Assembly: GCF_030549615.1 (NCBI RefSeq)
Contig: NZ_CP130832.1
Location: 3,658,001-3,722,000, forward strand
Source: Stenotrophomonas sp. 610A2
Lineage (GTDB): Bacteria; Pseudomonadota; Gammaproteobacteria; Xanthomonadales; Xanthomonadaceae
Length of the DNA: 64,000 nt
Direction of reading: 5' to 3'
Numbering within the stretch: the stretch's first letter is position 1; the number at the start of each line of letters is the position of its first letter. This document shows, in pieces, positions 54,657 through 64,000 of this stretch. The notes beneath the pieces are model-generated. The model had not been told where the DNA came from and ran no database searches. It was given only the letters and a program-made list of their open reading frames with translations. The position numbers and the translations under genes are program-made.

Positions 54657-55334
54657 TTGAGCACGGCGGTTCTCCTGTCCTGGAGCGGCGGCAAGGACGC
54701 CGCCTGGGCACTGCATGAACTCCAGCAACGCGATGACATCAAAGTCGTCGCCTTGCTGAGCACCCTTACCGAAGGCTATGAACGCTCCTCGATGCAGGGT
54801 GTACGCCACACGGTATTGCAGGCGCAGGCGGCCGCCGCCGGCCTGCCCTTGCTGCAAGCATGGATACCGCAGGCCTGCGACAACGCGGTTTACCTGCAGC
54901 GCATGACAACCGCCCTGGCCGAGGCGCAGCAGCGCTGGCCTGGCCTGCACACCATCGCCTTCGGTGACCTGCTGCTGCAGGACATCCGCGCATGGCGCGA
55001 GCAGCAGTACGCGGCGCAAGGCTGGAATACCTTGTTTCCGCTGTTTGGCCGCGACACAACTGCGCTGGCGGCTGAGATGATCAGCAGCGGGCTCAAAGCA
55101 CACTTGTGCTGCGTGGACACCCATCACCTGGATGCCGATCTTGCCGGCAGCGCATTCGACCATGCACTGCTTGCCGAACTCCCCGACGGCATCGACGCCT
55201 GCGGCGAGAATGGCGAATTCCATACCTGCGTAAGCGCTGGCCCAATGTTCGGCACCTCACTGGCACTGCAACGCGGCGACACGCTGCTGCGCGAATCGCG
55301 CTACGCCTACACCGACTTCAATCTGCAGCTGTAG
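54657..55334 (+). CDS. Diphthine-ammonia-ligase-like ATP-binding protein
   Basis: A 225-residue PP-loop protein of the ATP_bind_4 (Dph6-like) family: LLSWSGGKDAAWAL holds the adenylation motif SGGKD, then STLTEGYERSSMQGVR, TIAFGDLLLQDIRAWRE and DACGENGEFHT are typical. Diphthamide does not exist in bacteria, so the substrate is another carboxylate to be amidated. TTG start at 54657, 3 bp after the preceding stop. The TAG stop (55332-55334) lies inside a REP unit (CTGTAGGAGCGGCG), so the end of the gene is set by the repeat. Confidence 0.88.
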   Translation: MSTAVLLSWSGGKDAAWALHELQQRDDIKVVALLSTLTEGYERSSMQGVRHTVLQAQAAAAGLPLLQAWIPQACDNAVYLQRMTTALAEAQQRWPGLHTIAFGDLLLQDIRAWREQQYAAQGWNTLFPLFGRDTTALAAEMISSGLKAHLCCVDTHHLDADLAGSAFDHALLAELPDGIDACGENGEFHTCVSAGPMFGTSLALQRGDTLLRESRYAYTDFNLQL

Positions 55335-55464
55335 GAGCGGCGCCGCGTGGCCTAGGGCCATAAGCCGCGAAGCCACTGCTCCGAACAACATCGATAGTTC
55401 CCGCAATCACCGGTTCCTGACCGCTGTTGCCGCGCTGGCTTCGCGGCTCACACCGCTCCCACAG
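55331..55464. repeat. Interrupted REP pair
   Basis: GTAGGAGCGGCG is followed by an insert CCGCGTGGCCTAGGGCCA before TAAGCCGCGAAGCC; the inverted partner is at 55438-55464 (GCTTCGCGGCTCACACCGC...). The left unit contains the stop codon of the preceding gene. Confidence 0.75.
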
Positions 55465-55505
55465 CTCCCACAGCTCCTGCAGCCAGCCATCACCACAAGC
55501 GGCAG

Positions 55506-56924
55506 TCAGACACCCAACACCACCTCATTGCGCACCGACACCCGGTTCCTGCCTGCATGCTTGGCCGCATACAGGGCAGCATCGGCATCCACCAACAACT
55601 GCATCGCGCGCGCCATTGCCGATGGCTGCAGGAAGGCCACGCCGACACTGATGCTGACCTTTCCTTCCGGCAACGCCAGCGCCTGCACCGCCAGCCGCAG
55701 GTTCTCGGCAACCGCGACCGCATCCTCCCGCTCGCAATCGGGCACGATCACCGCGAACTCCTCGCCGCCATAGCGCGCCAGGCAGTCAGTGGCACGCCGA
55801 AGATGGGCCTGCAGCTGCGCCGCCACCGCCTGCAGGCAACGATCACCGGCCGGATGGCCATGGGCGTCGTTGAACGCCTTGAAGTGATCGATATCGACCA
55901 GCAACAGACCCAGCCCGTTGCCATTGCGCCGGGCACGGTTCCATTCCGCCTGCAGCACCGCATCGAACTGGCGGCGGTTGGCCACGCCGGTCAACCCATC
56001 CTGGCGCGCCAGTTGATCCAGCGACGCCTGCCGCACCAGCAGATCCATCTGCAGCAAGGTGCTGCGCACACCGAAACCCAAGGTGGCAACGACAAAGCCG
56101 GTGATGGCCAGTGGTCGCGCGTGGTCGACCACCAAAGTCCCGACCACCAGCAGCAGCAAGGGCAGGATCATCGGGCCACCGGCCTGCACCAACCGCGACA
56201 ACCACGGGCTGGGCACGAAGCGCGGCACTGGCACATCCCGCAGCGCCAGCATCGCCAGCAACAGGAACGGCAGGTCGATCAGCACATCGTTGTAGGCGCC
56301 GAAGGAATCCTCCGAGGCGAAGTGATTGATGTACCCGGCCACCAGCAGATACGCCAGCGCATACAGCGCCAGCGCCCGGAAGAAGGCGCGGTGTTCGGGC
56401 ACATCATCGGCCAGCCAGCGCACCACCGCGAAACCGGCGATGCACAGGTTCTGGATATCGAACATGTAACGCACATTCGCCATCGCCCGGTCGTCGACGT
56501 CGATGCGGTCGGCAAAGAACCCGGTGTGCACGAAGAACAGGACGCCGAGCAATCCCGCCATGGCGGCATCGATCAGGCTGATGCGGACCCGTTCACGCCG
56601 GGCGCGGGCCAGGATGAAGATCAGCGGCACGCCATACACCACATACAGCAGCAGGCTCGCACGCGGGGTGATGTCGGCTCGGCCGGCCCCCAAGGCGTCG
56701 ATCATGTTGAGGGCCATGGCCCCGGCCCAGAGCAGCATCGCCAGCGCGATCGCATACCAGCCAAGTGCCAGACCATCGTGCCGGGCACGCCACAGGCAAG
56801 CACCACCCGCTAGCAACGGCGCTGCCACCAGGAAGACGAACGAGCCCGCATTGGCCCCGCCCTCCCCAAGCGCCAGCACCAGGCCATGACCGGCCGCAAA
56901 CAGCAGGGCAAGCAACAGCGGCAT
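55506..56924 (-). CDS. Membrane-bound GGDEF diguanylate cyclase
   Basis: A 472-residue protein with eight or nine predicted membrane helices (1-310), then a GGDEF domain from QDGLTGVANRRQF with active-site YGGEEFAVIVPD. The I-site RxxD is not obvious upstream of it. ATG 56924 has GGAG 5 nt upstream; the frame opens earlier at 56957. Likely makes cyclic di-GMP in response to an unknown membrane signal. It is convergent with the preceding gene and 80 bp from a SMAG cluster. Confidence 0.88.
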   Translation of the reverse strand: MPLLLALLFAAGHGLVLALGEGGANAGSFVFLVAAPLLAGGACLWRARHDGLALGWYAIALAMLLWAGAMALNMIDALGAGRADITPRASLLLYVVYGVPLIFILARARRERVRISLIDAAMAGLLGVLFFVHTGFFADRIDVDDRAMANVRYMFDIQNLCIAGFAVVRWLADDVPEHRAFFRALALYALAYLLVAGYINHFASEDSFGAYNDVLIDLPFLLLAMLALRDVPVPRFVPSPWLSRLVQAGGPMILPLLLLVVGTLVVDHARPLAITGFVVATLGFGVRSTLLQMDLLVRQASLDQLARQDGLTGVANRRQFDAVLQAEWNRARRNGNGLGLLLVDIDHFKAFNDAHGHPAGDRCLQAVAAQLQAHLRRATDCLARYGGEEFAVIVPDCEREDAVAVAENLRLAVQALALPEGKVSISVGVAFLQPSAMARAMQLLVDADAALYAAKHAGRNRVSVRNEVVLGV

Positions 56925-57003
56925 GCATACTCCATTAAACAGGCCGTGGACCTGCACGATAACGCGACCGCCATGGACACACTGTGATGCAGACCCGGTA
57001 CCT

Positions 57004-57108
57004 GTAGAGCCGAGCCATGCTCGGCAGAGGTTTCACAGCTGTAGTGCCGAGCCATGCTCGGCAGGAACCTTACCGGTAACGCCCCAGCCGAGCATGGCTC
57101 GGCTCTAC
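57004..57108. repeat. Cluster of three SMAG/GTAG repeats
   Basis: Forward units at 57004 and 57041, reverse unit at 57086-57108. Two carry the GTAGAGCC variant and one the GTAGTGCC form. They sit between the GGDEF gene start and the fghA stop. Confidence 0.92.
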
Positions 57109-57132
57109 AGAAAAGCGGAGAGCGCAAAGCGC

Positions 57133-57960
57133 TCAGCGCATCGCCTTGGCGTGGCGGGCGATGTGCTCGCCGATGAAGCTGCTGATGAAGTAATAGCTGT
57201 GGTCGTAACCCGGCTGCATGCGCAGCTCCAGCGGGTGCCCAGCCGCCTCGCACGCCGCCTGCAACAACTGCGGGCGCAACTGGTTCTCAAGGAACTCATC
57301 AGCGCCACCTTGATCGATCAACAGCGGCAGCCTCTCCTGCGCATGCGCAACCAGTTCGGTCGCGTCATATGCGTTCCATACCTCGCGATCCTCGCCCAGA
57401 TAGGCAGCAAACGCCTTCTGCCCCCATGGCACCTGCGACGGCGCCACGATCGGTGAGAACGCAGACACGCTGCGGTAACGCCCTGGGTTCCTGAGCGCGA
57501 TGGTCAGCGCACCATGACCACCCATCGAATGCCCGCTGATCGCACGCACATCGCTGGCCGCCGGATCGGCTTCCACCCATGCCGGCAGCTCATCGACGAT
57601 GTAGTCGTACATGCGGTAATGGCGTGCCCACGGCTCGCGGGTCGCGTTGACATAGAAGCCAGCGCCCTTGCCCAGGTCATAACCTTCCGCATCAGCAACT
57701 GCCTCACCACGCGGACTGGTGTCCGGCGACACCAGGATGATGCCGTGCTCCGCTGCATAGCGCTGTGCGCCGGACTTGGTGATGAAGTTCTGCTCGGTGC
57801 AGGTCAAGCCACTCAGCCAGTACAGCACCGGGCACGGGCCATGCTCGGCCTGCGGCGGCAGGTAGACACCCACCGTCATCTCGCAACCCAACACCTTGGA
57901 TTCGTGCCGGTAAACGTCCTGCCAGCCGCCGAAGCAGGCGCGGTGTTCGAGTCGTTGCAT
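57133..57960 (-). CDS. fghA: S-formylglutathione hydrolase
   Basis: A 275-residue serine hydrolase (esterase D) that releases formate and glutathione, the last step of glutathione-dependent formaldehyde detoxification. Nucleophile S145 in GHSMGGHGA, oxyanion-side [11 protein letters not shown], and the catalytic histidine in GYDHSYYF. It follows frmA at 95 bp, with a REP half-unit between, so it belongs to the frmR-frmA-fghA operon. Confidence 0.95.
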   Translation of the reverse strand: MQRLEHRACFGGWQDVYRHESKVLGCEMTVGVYLPPQAEHGPCPVLYWLSGLTCTEQNFITKSGAQRYAAEHGIILVSPDTSPRGEAVADAEGYDLGKGAGFYVNATREPWARHYRMYDYIVDELPAWVEADPAASDVRAISGHSMGGHGALTIALRNPGRYRSVSAFSPIVAPSQVPWGQKAFAAYLGEDREVWNAYDATELVAHAQERLPLLIDQGGADEFLENQLRPQLLQAACEAAGHPLELRMQPGYDHSYYFISSFIGEHIARHAKAMR

Positions 57961-58016
57961 GGTTTTTGAATCCTTGGGTGTTGGTGATTGGATCTGTTGC
58001 GACTGACGGAGTACTA

Positions 58017-58042
58017 GCTTCGCGGCTTACGCCGCTCCCACA
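58017..58042. repeat. Single REP unit inside the frm operon
   Basis: GCTTCGCGGCTTACGCCGCT followed by CCCACA, one unpaired unit between frmA and fghA. Confidence 0.7.
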
Positions 58043-58055
58043 ACATGGGCTGTGA

Positions 58056-59490
<1,435 letters not shown>

Positions 59491-59508
59491 GACGACGCCA
59501 ATATCCTG

Positions 59509-59549
59509 TACTGGGGGATAGTATATTTTGGCATTCCTGGAAAAGCCAA
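59509..59549 (-). promoter_or_regulatory. frmR promoter with FrmR/RcnR-type operator
   Basis: TACTGGGGGATAGTA (59509-59523) matches the CsoR/RcnR/FrmR operator style (AT ends around a G-tract). On the minus strand it overlaps a near-consensus -10 TATACT (59520-59525), with a TTGGCT -35 (59544-59549) 18 bp upstream. Repressor binding there would block the promoter of frmR-frmA-fghA. Confidence 0.75.
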
Positions 59550-59815
59550 TCGGGCTGCCTGCAACCCGGATGGTGCGGCCATGGCCCTTGCGCGCTCCCA
59601 GTTCATGACCGGGGTTTCTGCACGTTATTGGCTGCCTTGATCCACCGGTGCAGGCCCGCAGAGTAAGCCCATGCGAACCCGCCTTCCCGACGTGCGTTCA
59701 GCTGAAGCACGTCACCAACCGCTGCGCCAGCCACGACCCCAGCCTTACCGCAAAAAACTGGATGCGTCCCCGGCAACTCAAGTAGTCTTGGCCCGACAAT
59801 CGAGACCTCACCCAC
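59550..59815. other. Gap between divergent frmR and response-regulator genes
   Basis: Part of a 325-bp divergent gap. Apart from the frm promoter nothing convincing is seen; the stretch 59641-59815 keeps coding-like composition but has no supported start or product. Confidence 0.4.
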
Positions 59816-60553
59816 TTGAGCTGCCAAGCCGACAAAAGCCCCGACCTTCCCTTGAAGGTGGCCATCACCGAAGACGATGCGATGCTGCTTGAACGCGTCC
59901 TGCTTCCTGGCCTGCGTGACTATGGCTTCAAGGTGGACGGCTTCAATGACGCCGCCGACCTCTACCGCGGCCTGCTGACCGAGAAGTTCGACGTTGTGAT
60001 CCTGGACATCGCCCTGCCGGGCGAGGATGGCCTGAGCATTGCGGCACACCTGCGCCGGATCCAGCCCGGGCTTGGCCTGATCATGCTGACAGGCACCGAA
60101 AGCAGGGACAACCACCTTCAGGCGATGCTCCGCGGTGCTGATGCCTACCTTTCCAAACCGGTCGACATCGACATAATCGCAGCCACCTTGCATAGCCTGT
60201 CCCGCCGCCTTGACCGCGCCCGGCAAGGCGCGACCGGTAGCAACACCGAGAGCGGTGGTGAGCGCTGGACCTTGGTATCTGACGACTGGTGTCTCGTGCC
60301 TCCGTCCGGCCGAATCATCGCGCTGACCACCCCGGAGCGATCACTCCTGGGCCTGCTGAATGCCAACCGCGGGCAGACCGTCGAAAAGGAACGCTTGATC
60401 GAGGCATTGACAGACAACGCCTCCGACTTCGATCCACACCGCCTGGAAGCCCTGGTACACCGGATCCGCCGGAAAGCCACCAGCGCGGCTCCCGAGTCGC
60501 CACCATTGCCGCTGCTATCCGTCCGTGGACAGGGTTACCTGCTCGCCAACTGA
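59816..60553 (+). CDS. OmpR-type response regulator
   Basis: Up to 245 residues: a receiver domain with the acidic pair ED at 19-21, phospho-acceptor D64 in VILDIALPGEDG and K114 in YLSKPVD, followed by a winged-helix DNA-binding domain (~145-243) ending HRIRRKATSA ... LSVRGQGYLL. The start is uncertain: TTG 59816, TTG 59852 and GTG 59858 are possible. Its 3' end overlaps the convergent kinase gene by 39 bp; the two most likely form one two-component system. Confidence 0.88.
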   Translation: MSCQADKSPDLPLKVAITEDDAMLLERVLLPGLRDYGFKVDGFNDAADLYRGLLTEKFDVVILDIALPGEDGLSIAAHLRRIQPGLGLIMLTGTESRDNHLQAMLRGADAYLSKPVDIDIIAATLHSLSRRLDRARQGATGSNTESGGERWTLVSDDWCLVPPSGRIIALTTPERSLLGLLNANRGQTVEKERLIEALTDNASDFDPHRLEALVHRIRRKATSAAPESPPLPLLSVRGQGYLLAN

Positions 60554-61987
60554 GTCCAGGGTAGCTCCCGGCAGGTCTGCCAACGGAAGGAATATCTTCA
60601 CCACGCTTCCCTGCGGTTGTCGCGCAGCAAGCTCAACCCTCCCGCCAGCTTCAAGAACCATGTCCAGCACCACCGACAATCCCAGTCCCGTCCCCATGCC
60701 GATAGGCTTGGTGGTGAAGAAAGGATCGAATGCTCGTGCCCGCACGGCATCCGTCATGCCGTAACCGTCATCCGCCAAGGCAAGTGAGACCCACGCTCCG
60801 TCTTCCCGCGCGGCCTTGATCTGGAACGTACCCGCACCGGGGATCGCGTCCCTCGCATTGGCTGCAATATTGAGGACGACCAAACCAAAGCGGTCTGCAT
60901 CCATGCGAACTGGCAGGGCCTCGTCACTGCAGTCGAGCTGCAGTTGCACGCGCCCACCAAAAAGCTGCTTCAGCATTGGCGAGAGTTCCTGCAGCGAAGC
61001 ACGCGCATCGAAGACCTGCGGACGTGCCACATCCTGCCTGCTGAAATTCAACAGCTTCCTGCTGATCACCAGCCCTCGCTTGGCAGCGAGCTCAACGTCC
61101 TCCAACGCACCATAAAGCGCTGTGGCCCCCTTGTCTGCAAGCCGCTCACGCTGCGCGGCCTGCCCCAGAACGATGCCCAGCACGTTGTTGAAATCATGTG
61201 CCACGCCACTGGCGAGCCTACCCACGGCCTCCATCTTCTGGGCATGCACGAGTTGCTCGCGAGTACGCTCCCGTTCCGCCACTTCCTCCTGCAGACGGGT
61301 GTATGCCAGTTCGAGTTCCTGACCACGGGCATTCGATTCGTCCAGGCTGATGCGCAATGCAGCCACGGTGCGATCCAGCGCGATCGCGATGATCAACCAG
61401 ATCCCGGCCAACGATATCGCCTTGCCGAAACCTGCGACCGAGGCCACTCCGCCGCCCAGCGTCGCCCGCAGATAGTCCGCGATCAAGGTCGCAGCCAGAA
61501 TGGCAACACACGTTGCCAAGGTGATCCACAACGTCCGCCGCCCCAGCACCAGACCGGAAAGCGCCAGCAGGATCATCGGCATCGGATCAAACCGCAGGCC
61601 GAGCATTCCCGTTGTGGTGTAGATGACAGCCATGGACAACAGCACCGCGCCAAGGAACAGATGCATGCCGCGCCGGAACCGCCCCGTTCGAATCAGCCAG
61701 ACAGCGGCCCACACTGCCGATGTCATCAACACATCGGTCGCCAGATCGGCAAGCATGGCACTACGCGCGGGCAGATCAGCCGACCAGCGATCACTCAGCA
61801 CTGCATAGAGATAAAGCGACTTGTTGAGCGGAATGAATATCCCAAGGAAGATCAGCAGTATCTGCAGGAACGGCGCGTTACGCCGGTCAACCGGGTCCTG
61901 CAGCGGAATATTGGAAAGCCAACGCTGTACCGGCCTGAGAAGAAATACCTGTTTGATAACGAATCTCCCGGCACCTGGTTCACGCAC
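60515..61987 (-). CDS. Membrane sensor histidine kinase
   Basis: About 490 residues from a GTG at 61987; the frame is open to TTG 62143 but the leader has no recognisable features. Six hydrophobic segments are followed by a coiled coil (ARGQELELAYTRLQEEVAER), a HisKA domain with VAHDFNNVLGIVLGQ (phospho-acceptor H), and HATPase_c with NIAANARDAI, DDGYGMTDAV, and FDPFFTTKPIGMGTGLGLSVV. The FNN-type H-box and the TTKPxGxGTGLGL ending are of the NtrB-like kind. It converges on an OmpR-type regulator gene, with a 39-bp 3' overlap. Confidence 0.85.
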   Translation of the reverse strand: MREPGAGRFVIKQVFLLRPVQRWLSNIPLQDPVDRRNAPFLQILLIFLGIFIPLNKSLYLYAVLSDRWSADLPARSAMLADLATDVLMTSAVWAAVWLIRTGRFRRGMHLFLGAVLLSMAVIYTTTGMLGLRFDPMPMILLALSGLVLGRRTLWITLATCVAILAATLIADYLRATLGGGVASVAGFGKAISLAGIWLIIAIALDRTVAALRISLDESNARGQELELAYTRLQEEVAERERTREQLVHAQKMEAVGRLASGVAHDFNNVLGIVLGQAAQRERLADKGATALYGALEDVELAAKRGLVISRKLLNFSRQDVARPQVFDARASLQELSPMLKQLFGGRVQLQLDCSDEALPVRMDADRFGLVVLNIAANARDAIPGAGTFQIKAAREDGAWVSLALADDGYGMTDAVRARAFDPFFTTKPIGMGTGLGLSVVLDMVLEAGGRVELAARQPQGSVVKIFLPLADLPGATLDSVGEQVTLSTDG

Positions 61988-62199
61988 GGACCAGCACCCG
62001 CTGGCTTCCGCACCCTGTTGGCATTCCTCATCGTTTCTCACCCGTGCTGGTGACAATCGATGCGTGTATTCCACGACCTGCTTTTGTAGCTTAGGTCCAA
62101 GACCTCCGTCCCGTCGCGATGGAGCAGCCCACACGAGGAACAAGGCTTACCACGGAGAACGATGCCTCCATAGCTTGGACGCCGCAGCTGAATACTGCC

Positions 62200-62628
62200 T
62201 CATGCAATGTACGCAAACCAGCGCCTGCCAAGGACGCCGGCAACCTTCTCCAGGAACTCAAGGTCTGTCGCGCCCGAGATGTCCAGACGCTGCCTGATCA
62301 ACGCAGGAGGCACACCCAGCGCAAGTGCCAGGGAATGATAGGAAGCAGCCTTTCCTATCATCTCGTTCAGAAGAATCACCTTCAGGGATTCACCAAATGA
62401 CAAGCGAGCAGCAATCTCGCCGCGCGGCTTGGCACGCGGCAACGGAACAGGGCGGGACGCGGCCGTGCGCTCGCGCACAGCCAGCCTCAAGGCAGCGTTG
62501 ATTTTCTCCTCCGGGCCGGAAGAACCCGTTATGCATACCTCCGGCCAGTCCGCGAGCTGGAGCTGGAAGCTGACGGGAGTTCCAACCGTCCTTACTGGGT
62601 AGATAAGCATATGCCTCGCCACATTCAT
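62200..62628 (-). CDS. HicB-like antitoxin with XRE domain (orphan)
   Basis: A 142-residue protein from ATG 62628 (ATG 62610, starting MLIYPV, has GAGG 3 nt upstream and is equally possible). The N-terminal half (MLIYPVRTVGTPVSFQLQLADWPE ... EEKINAALRLAV) is a degenerate RNase H-like HicB fold; the C-terminal half (LNEMIGKAASYHSLALALGVPPALIRQRLD, DLEFLEKVAGVLGRR) is an XRE-type HTH as in HicB2. No hicA toxin gene was found adjacent on either side. The long upstream part of the frame (to 62850) overlaps a divergent gene. Confidence 0.7.
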   Translation of the reverse strand: MNVARHMLIYPVRTVGTPVSFQLQLADWPEVCITGSSGPEEKINAALRLAVRERTAASRPVPLPRAKPRGEIAARLSFGESLKVILLNEMIGKAASYHSLALALGVPPALIRQRLDISGATDLEFLEKVAGVLGRRWFAYIA

Positions 62629-62745
62629 GGATACAGGTTTTCTGCTCTGAATCGACAATACCGCTGGAACCAAGGCGCCCCGACACTGACTTTCCAACCG
62701 CAATAGCACACCCACACTCTGGACAAACGCGGGAAACCCGACCGG

Positions 62746-63021
62746 ATGACGCACCCAAGCATCGATCAACTGAAAGCCCTGAGTGACTCTTTGAACGATG
62801 TTTCGCTGGACGCAAATGCTCGAATTCAAGTCCTTCAGAAGATCAGGCAATTAGCCGCCAACCTGTACATCAACGGCTTGCAGGACCCCAGCGGCTGCAG
62901 CGACCAGATCGATCTGATGGTGCTTGAAGCAATTGAAGCTGCACTACTTCCGTTTGAACACGAGTGCCCAGCTCATTCCAAAAACAATGCGTTCCCCGCT
63001 ACGGAATATAGCCAGCCTTAA
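62746..63021 (+). CDS. Hypothetical protein (91 aa)
   Basis: A 91-residue acidic, helix-rich protein (IDQLKALSDSLNDVSLDANA, IDLMVLEAIEAALLPFE) with no recognised family. Third-position GC is lower than in neighbouring genes. No strong ribosome site precedes ATG 62746. It is divergent from the HicB-like gene. Confidence 0.55.
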   Translation: MTHPSIDQLKALSDSLNDVSLDANARIQVLQKIRQLAANLYINGLQDPSGCSDQIDLMVLEAIEAALLPFEHECPAHSKNNAFPATEYSQP

Positions 63022-63198
63022 CACCGGGATCACGCATGCTTTCTCATGAAACCGGTGATAAATGGTGAGCATCCAAACGCAACCACGCAGTATCAAAAGC
63101 CAAGCGAACCGCGTCACCTGCAACAGGAAATCGCAGCTCGAAAGCGGTGAAGGAACAGAAGCCCCCCTTGCCTAAAATGACCGAACTTTCATCCAGCC

Positions 63199-63603
63199 AT
63201 GCCGAAAAAGTCCCGTCTAGCCAACGACACGCACCTGCTCATTGACAGGATCAAACAACGACTTCCGGAAGTTCAGCAGGCAGATGCAATCACCTCGGCA
63301 CTGCTTGCAGATGTTGTTGCGCACCTGCATAGCGCTCTTGTTGCAGGCCATGCCGGGCAATCGATTGCGCCTTTGCGCGTGAGAACCCTGCACGAGCTGC
63401 AGCCTGTGCTGAAGGCGCTTAGAGAGCGCTGCATCCAGGAAGCTGCCAAAGCCACCCTGGGCGCTTCCGCAGGCCGGTGGTTGAGCGACCCGGATGCCGC
63501 AACAGGCACCAGCCGGCTGGAGGTTTCCAAGCAAAGTCGCGCGCAGCTTTTACGACTGCGCGCGGTATTGAGCAGCACCAGAGCCAGTCTCCACCGCAGT
63601 TGA
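63199..63603 (+). CDS. Hypothetical protein (134 aa)
   Basis: A 134-residue basic, helical protein (LIDRIKQRLPEVQQADAITS, ELQPVLKALRERCIQEAAKA) with no recognised family and no signal or membrane segment. No clear ribosome site. The 63022-63198 gap before it shows nothing definite. Confidence 0.55.
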   Translation: MPKKSRLANDTHLLIDRIKQRLPEVQQADAITSALLADVVAHLHSALVAGHAGQSIAPLRVRTLHELQPVLKALRERCIQEAAKATLGASAGRWLSDPDAATGTSRLEVSKQSRAQLLRLRAVLSSTRASLHRS

Positions 63604-63713
63604 AGCAGCAGGCGAAGCCAAGCGTTCCATCTATTGCAGCGCCGCCAGGAATCGTGGGCCACCACGAATCCATACCCGAGCCGAAGCACGTCTCCAGATC
63701 AAAGGACCATCAC

Positions 63714-64000
63714 CATGACTGACCATTCCCTGAAAAACAAAGTCGCGGTCATCGCCGGCGGCGGCAAGAACCTGGGCGCCTTGGTGGCCCATCAGTTTGT
63801 AGATGCGGGAGCGCGCGGAATTGCCATTCACTACAACAGCGACTCATCGAAGAAGGAAGCGGAGAAAACCGCCGCCGAGCTGATCGCCAAGGGCGCCGAC
63901 GCCATCCTGTTCCAAGGCAACCTGGCCGTGGTGGCCAACAACGTGAAACTGTTCGAACAAGCCAGATCGCATTTCGGACAGGTCGACATTGCCATCAACA
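63714..64000 (+). CDS. SDR-family oxidoreductase (3' truncated by window)
   Basis: The first 95 residues of a short-chain dehydrogenase. ATG 63714 has AAAGGA 9 nt upstream. The Rossmann start KVAVIAGGGKNLGALVAHQF has the variant AGGGKNLG in place of the usual TGxxxGIG, and FGQVDIAIN is the start of the NAG-type motif. The catalytic Tyr-Lys lies beyond the window edge, so function cannot be refined. Confidence 0.88.

Noticed and set aside
62628..62850. N-terminal extension of the HicB-like protein
   Set aside because: Overlaps the divergent 91-aa gene and lacks family features; HicB folds begin at MLIYPV.

Overview
The window is high-GC chromosomal DNA from a gammaproteobacterium of the Xanthomonadaceae, most likely Stenotrophomonas. 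Three things point there: many copies of the GTAG-type repeat (GTAGTGCCGAGCCATGCTCGGC, the SMAG family known from S. maltophilia), a five-gene locus in the order of the S. maltophilia smeP-smeO-smeRo-pcm-tolC efflux region, and a general Xanthomonadaceae gene content. Species cannot be settled from the sequence alone. No rRNA, tRNA, CRISPR, phage or insertion sequence was seen.

Layout. 1-2.9 kb: leucine genes leuC (cut by the window edge), leuD and leuB, with a tandem repeat pushed between leuD and leuB. 3-7.5 kb: glutamate dehydrogenase and a large two-component-type propeller/GGDEF diguanylate cyclase. 7.6-14.9 kb: RND efflux locus with divergent arms (smeOP leftwards; TetR regulator, pcm and tolC rightwards). 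15-20.2 kb: envelope genes (waaA, lpxL, an O-antigen-ligase-like protein, a GT4 glycosyltransferase, a small zinc-finger protein). 20.4-25.3 kb: M16 peptidase, an orphan HlyD/CvaA-type export adaptor and an XRE regulator around an AT-richer intergenic region with palindromes. 25.6-34.4 kb: C4-dicarboxylate module (malic enzyme, DctA, DctB-like hybrid sensor kinase, LuxR-type response regulator, porin). 34.5-43 kb: a D-amino-acid catabolic cluster (PLP D-amino-acid deaminase, GntP-type permease, RpiR regulator, N-acyl-D-amino-acid deacylase, RidA, GltS, D-amino-acid dehydrogenase). 43-55.3 kb: mostly housekeeping and accessory genes (QEGLA-family protein, rsgA, alaA, SGNH hydrolase plus methyltransferase, DEAD-box helicase, polysaccharide deacetylase, a three-domain monothiol glutaredoxin, DUF924, DegV, a diphthine-ammonia-ligase-like protein). 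55.5-59.6 kb: a second GGDEF protein and the formaldehyde detoxification operon frmR-frmA-fghA. 59.8-64 kb: a convergent two-component pair whose 3' ends overlap, a HicB-like orphan antitoxin, two small unknown genes and the start of an SDR oxidoreductase.

Intergenic space is unusually structured. At least three families of short palindromic repeats fill most gaps: SMAG/GTAG units (sometimes as 47-bp tandem arrays), GGAGCGGCGTAAGCCGCGAAGC-type REP pairs, and C/G-rich CCCCTCCCC...GGGAGGG elements. In two places a repeat supplies the stop codon of the neighbouring gene. Several convergent gene pairs end in hairpins that overlap both stop codons.

Functional themes: branched-chain and glutamate metabolism, multidrug efflux, LPS core assembly, regulated dicarboxylate uptake, D-amino-acid use with RidA to quench imine intermediates, and formaldehyde detoxification under an FrmR operator that can be read directly in the sequence. 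The least explained parts are the orphan peptide-export-type adaptor next to an XRE regulator, the cysteine-less A-type domain inside the glutaredoxin-rhodanese fusion, and the lower-GC patch around 62-63.7 kb.
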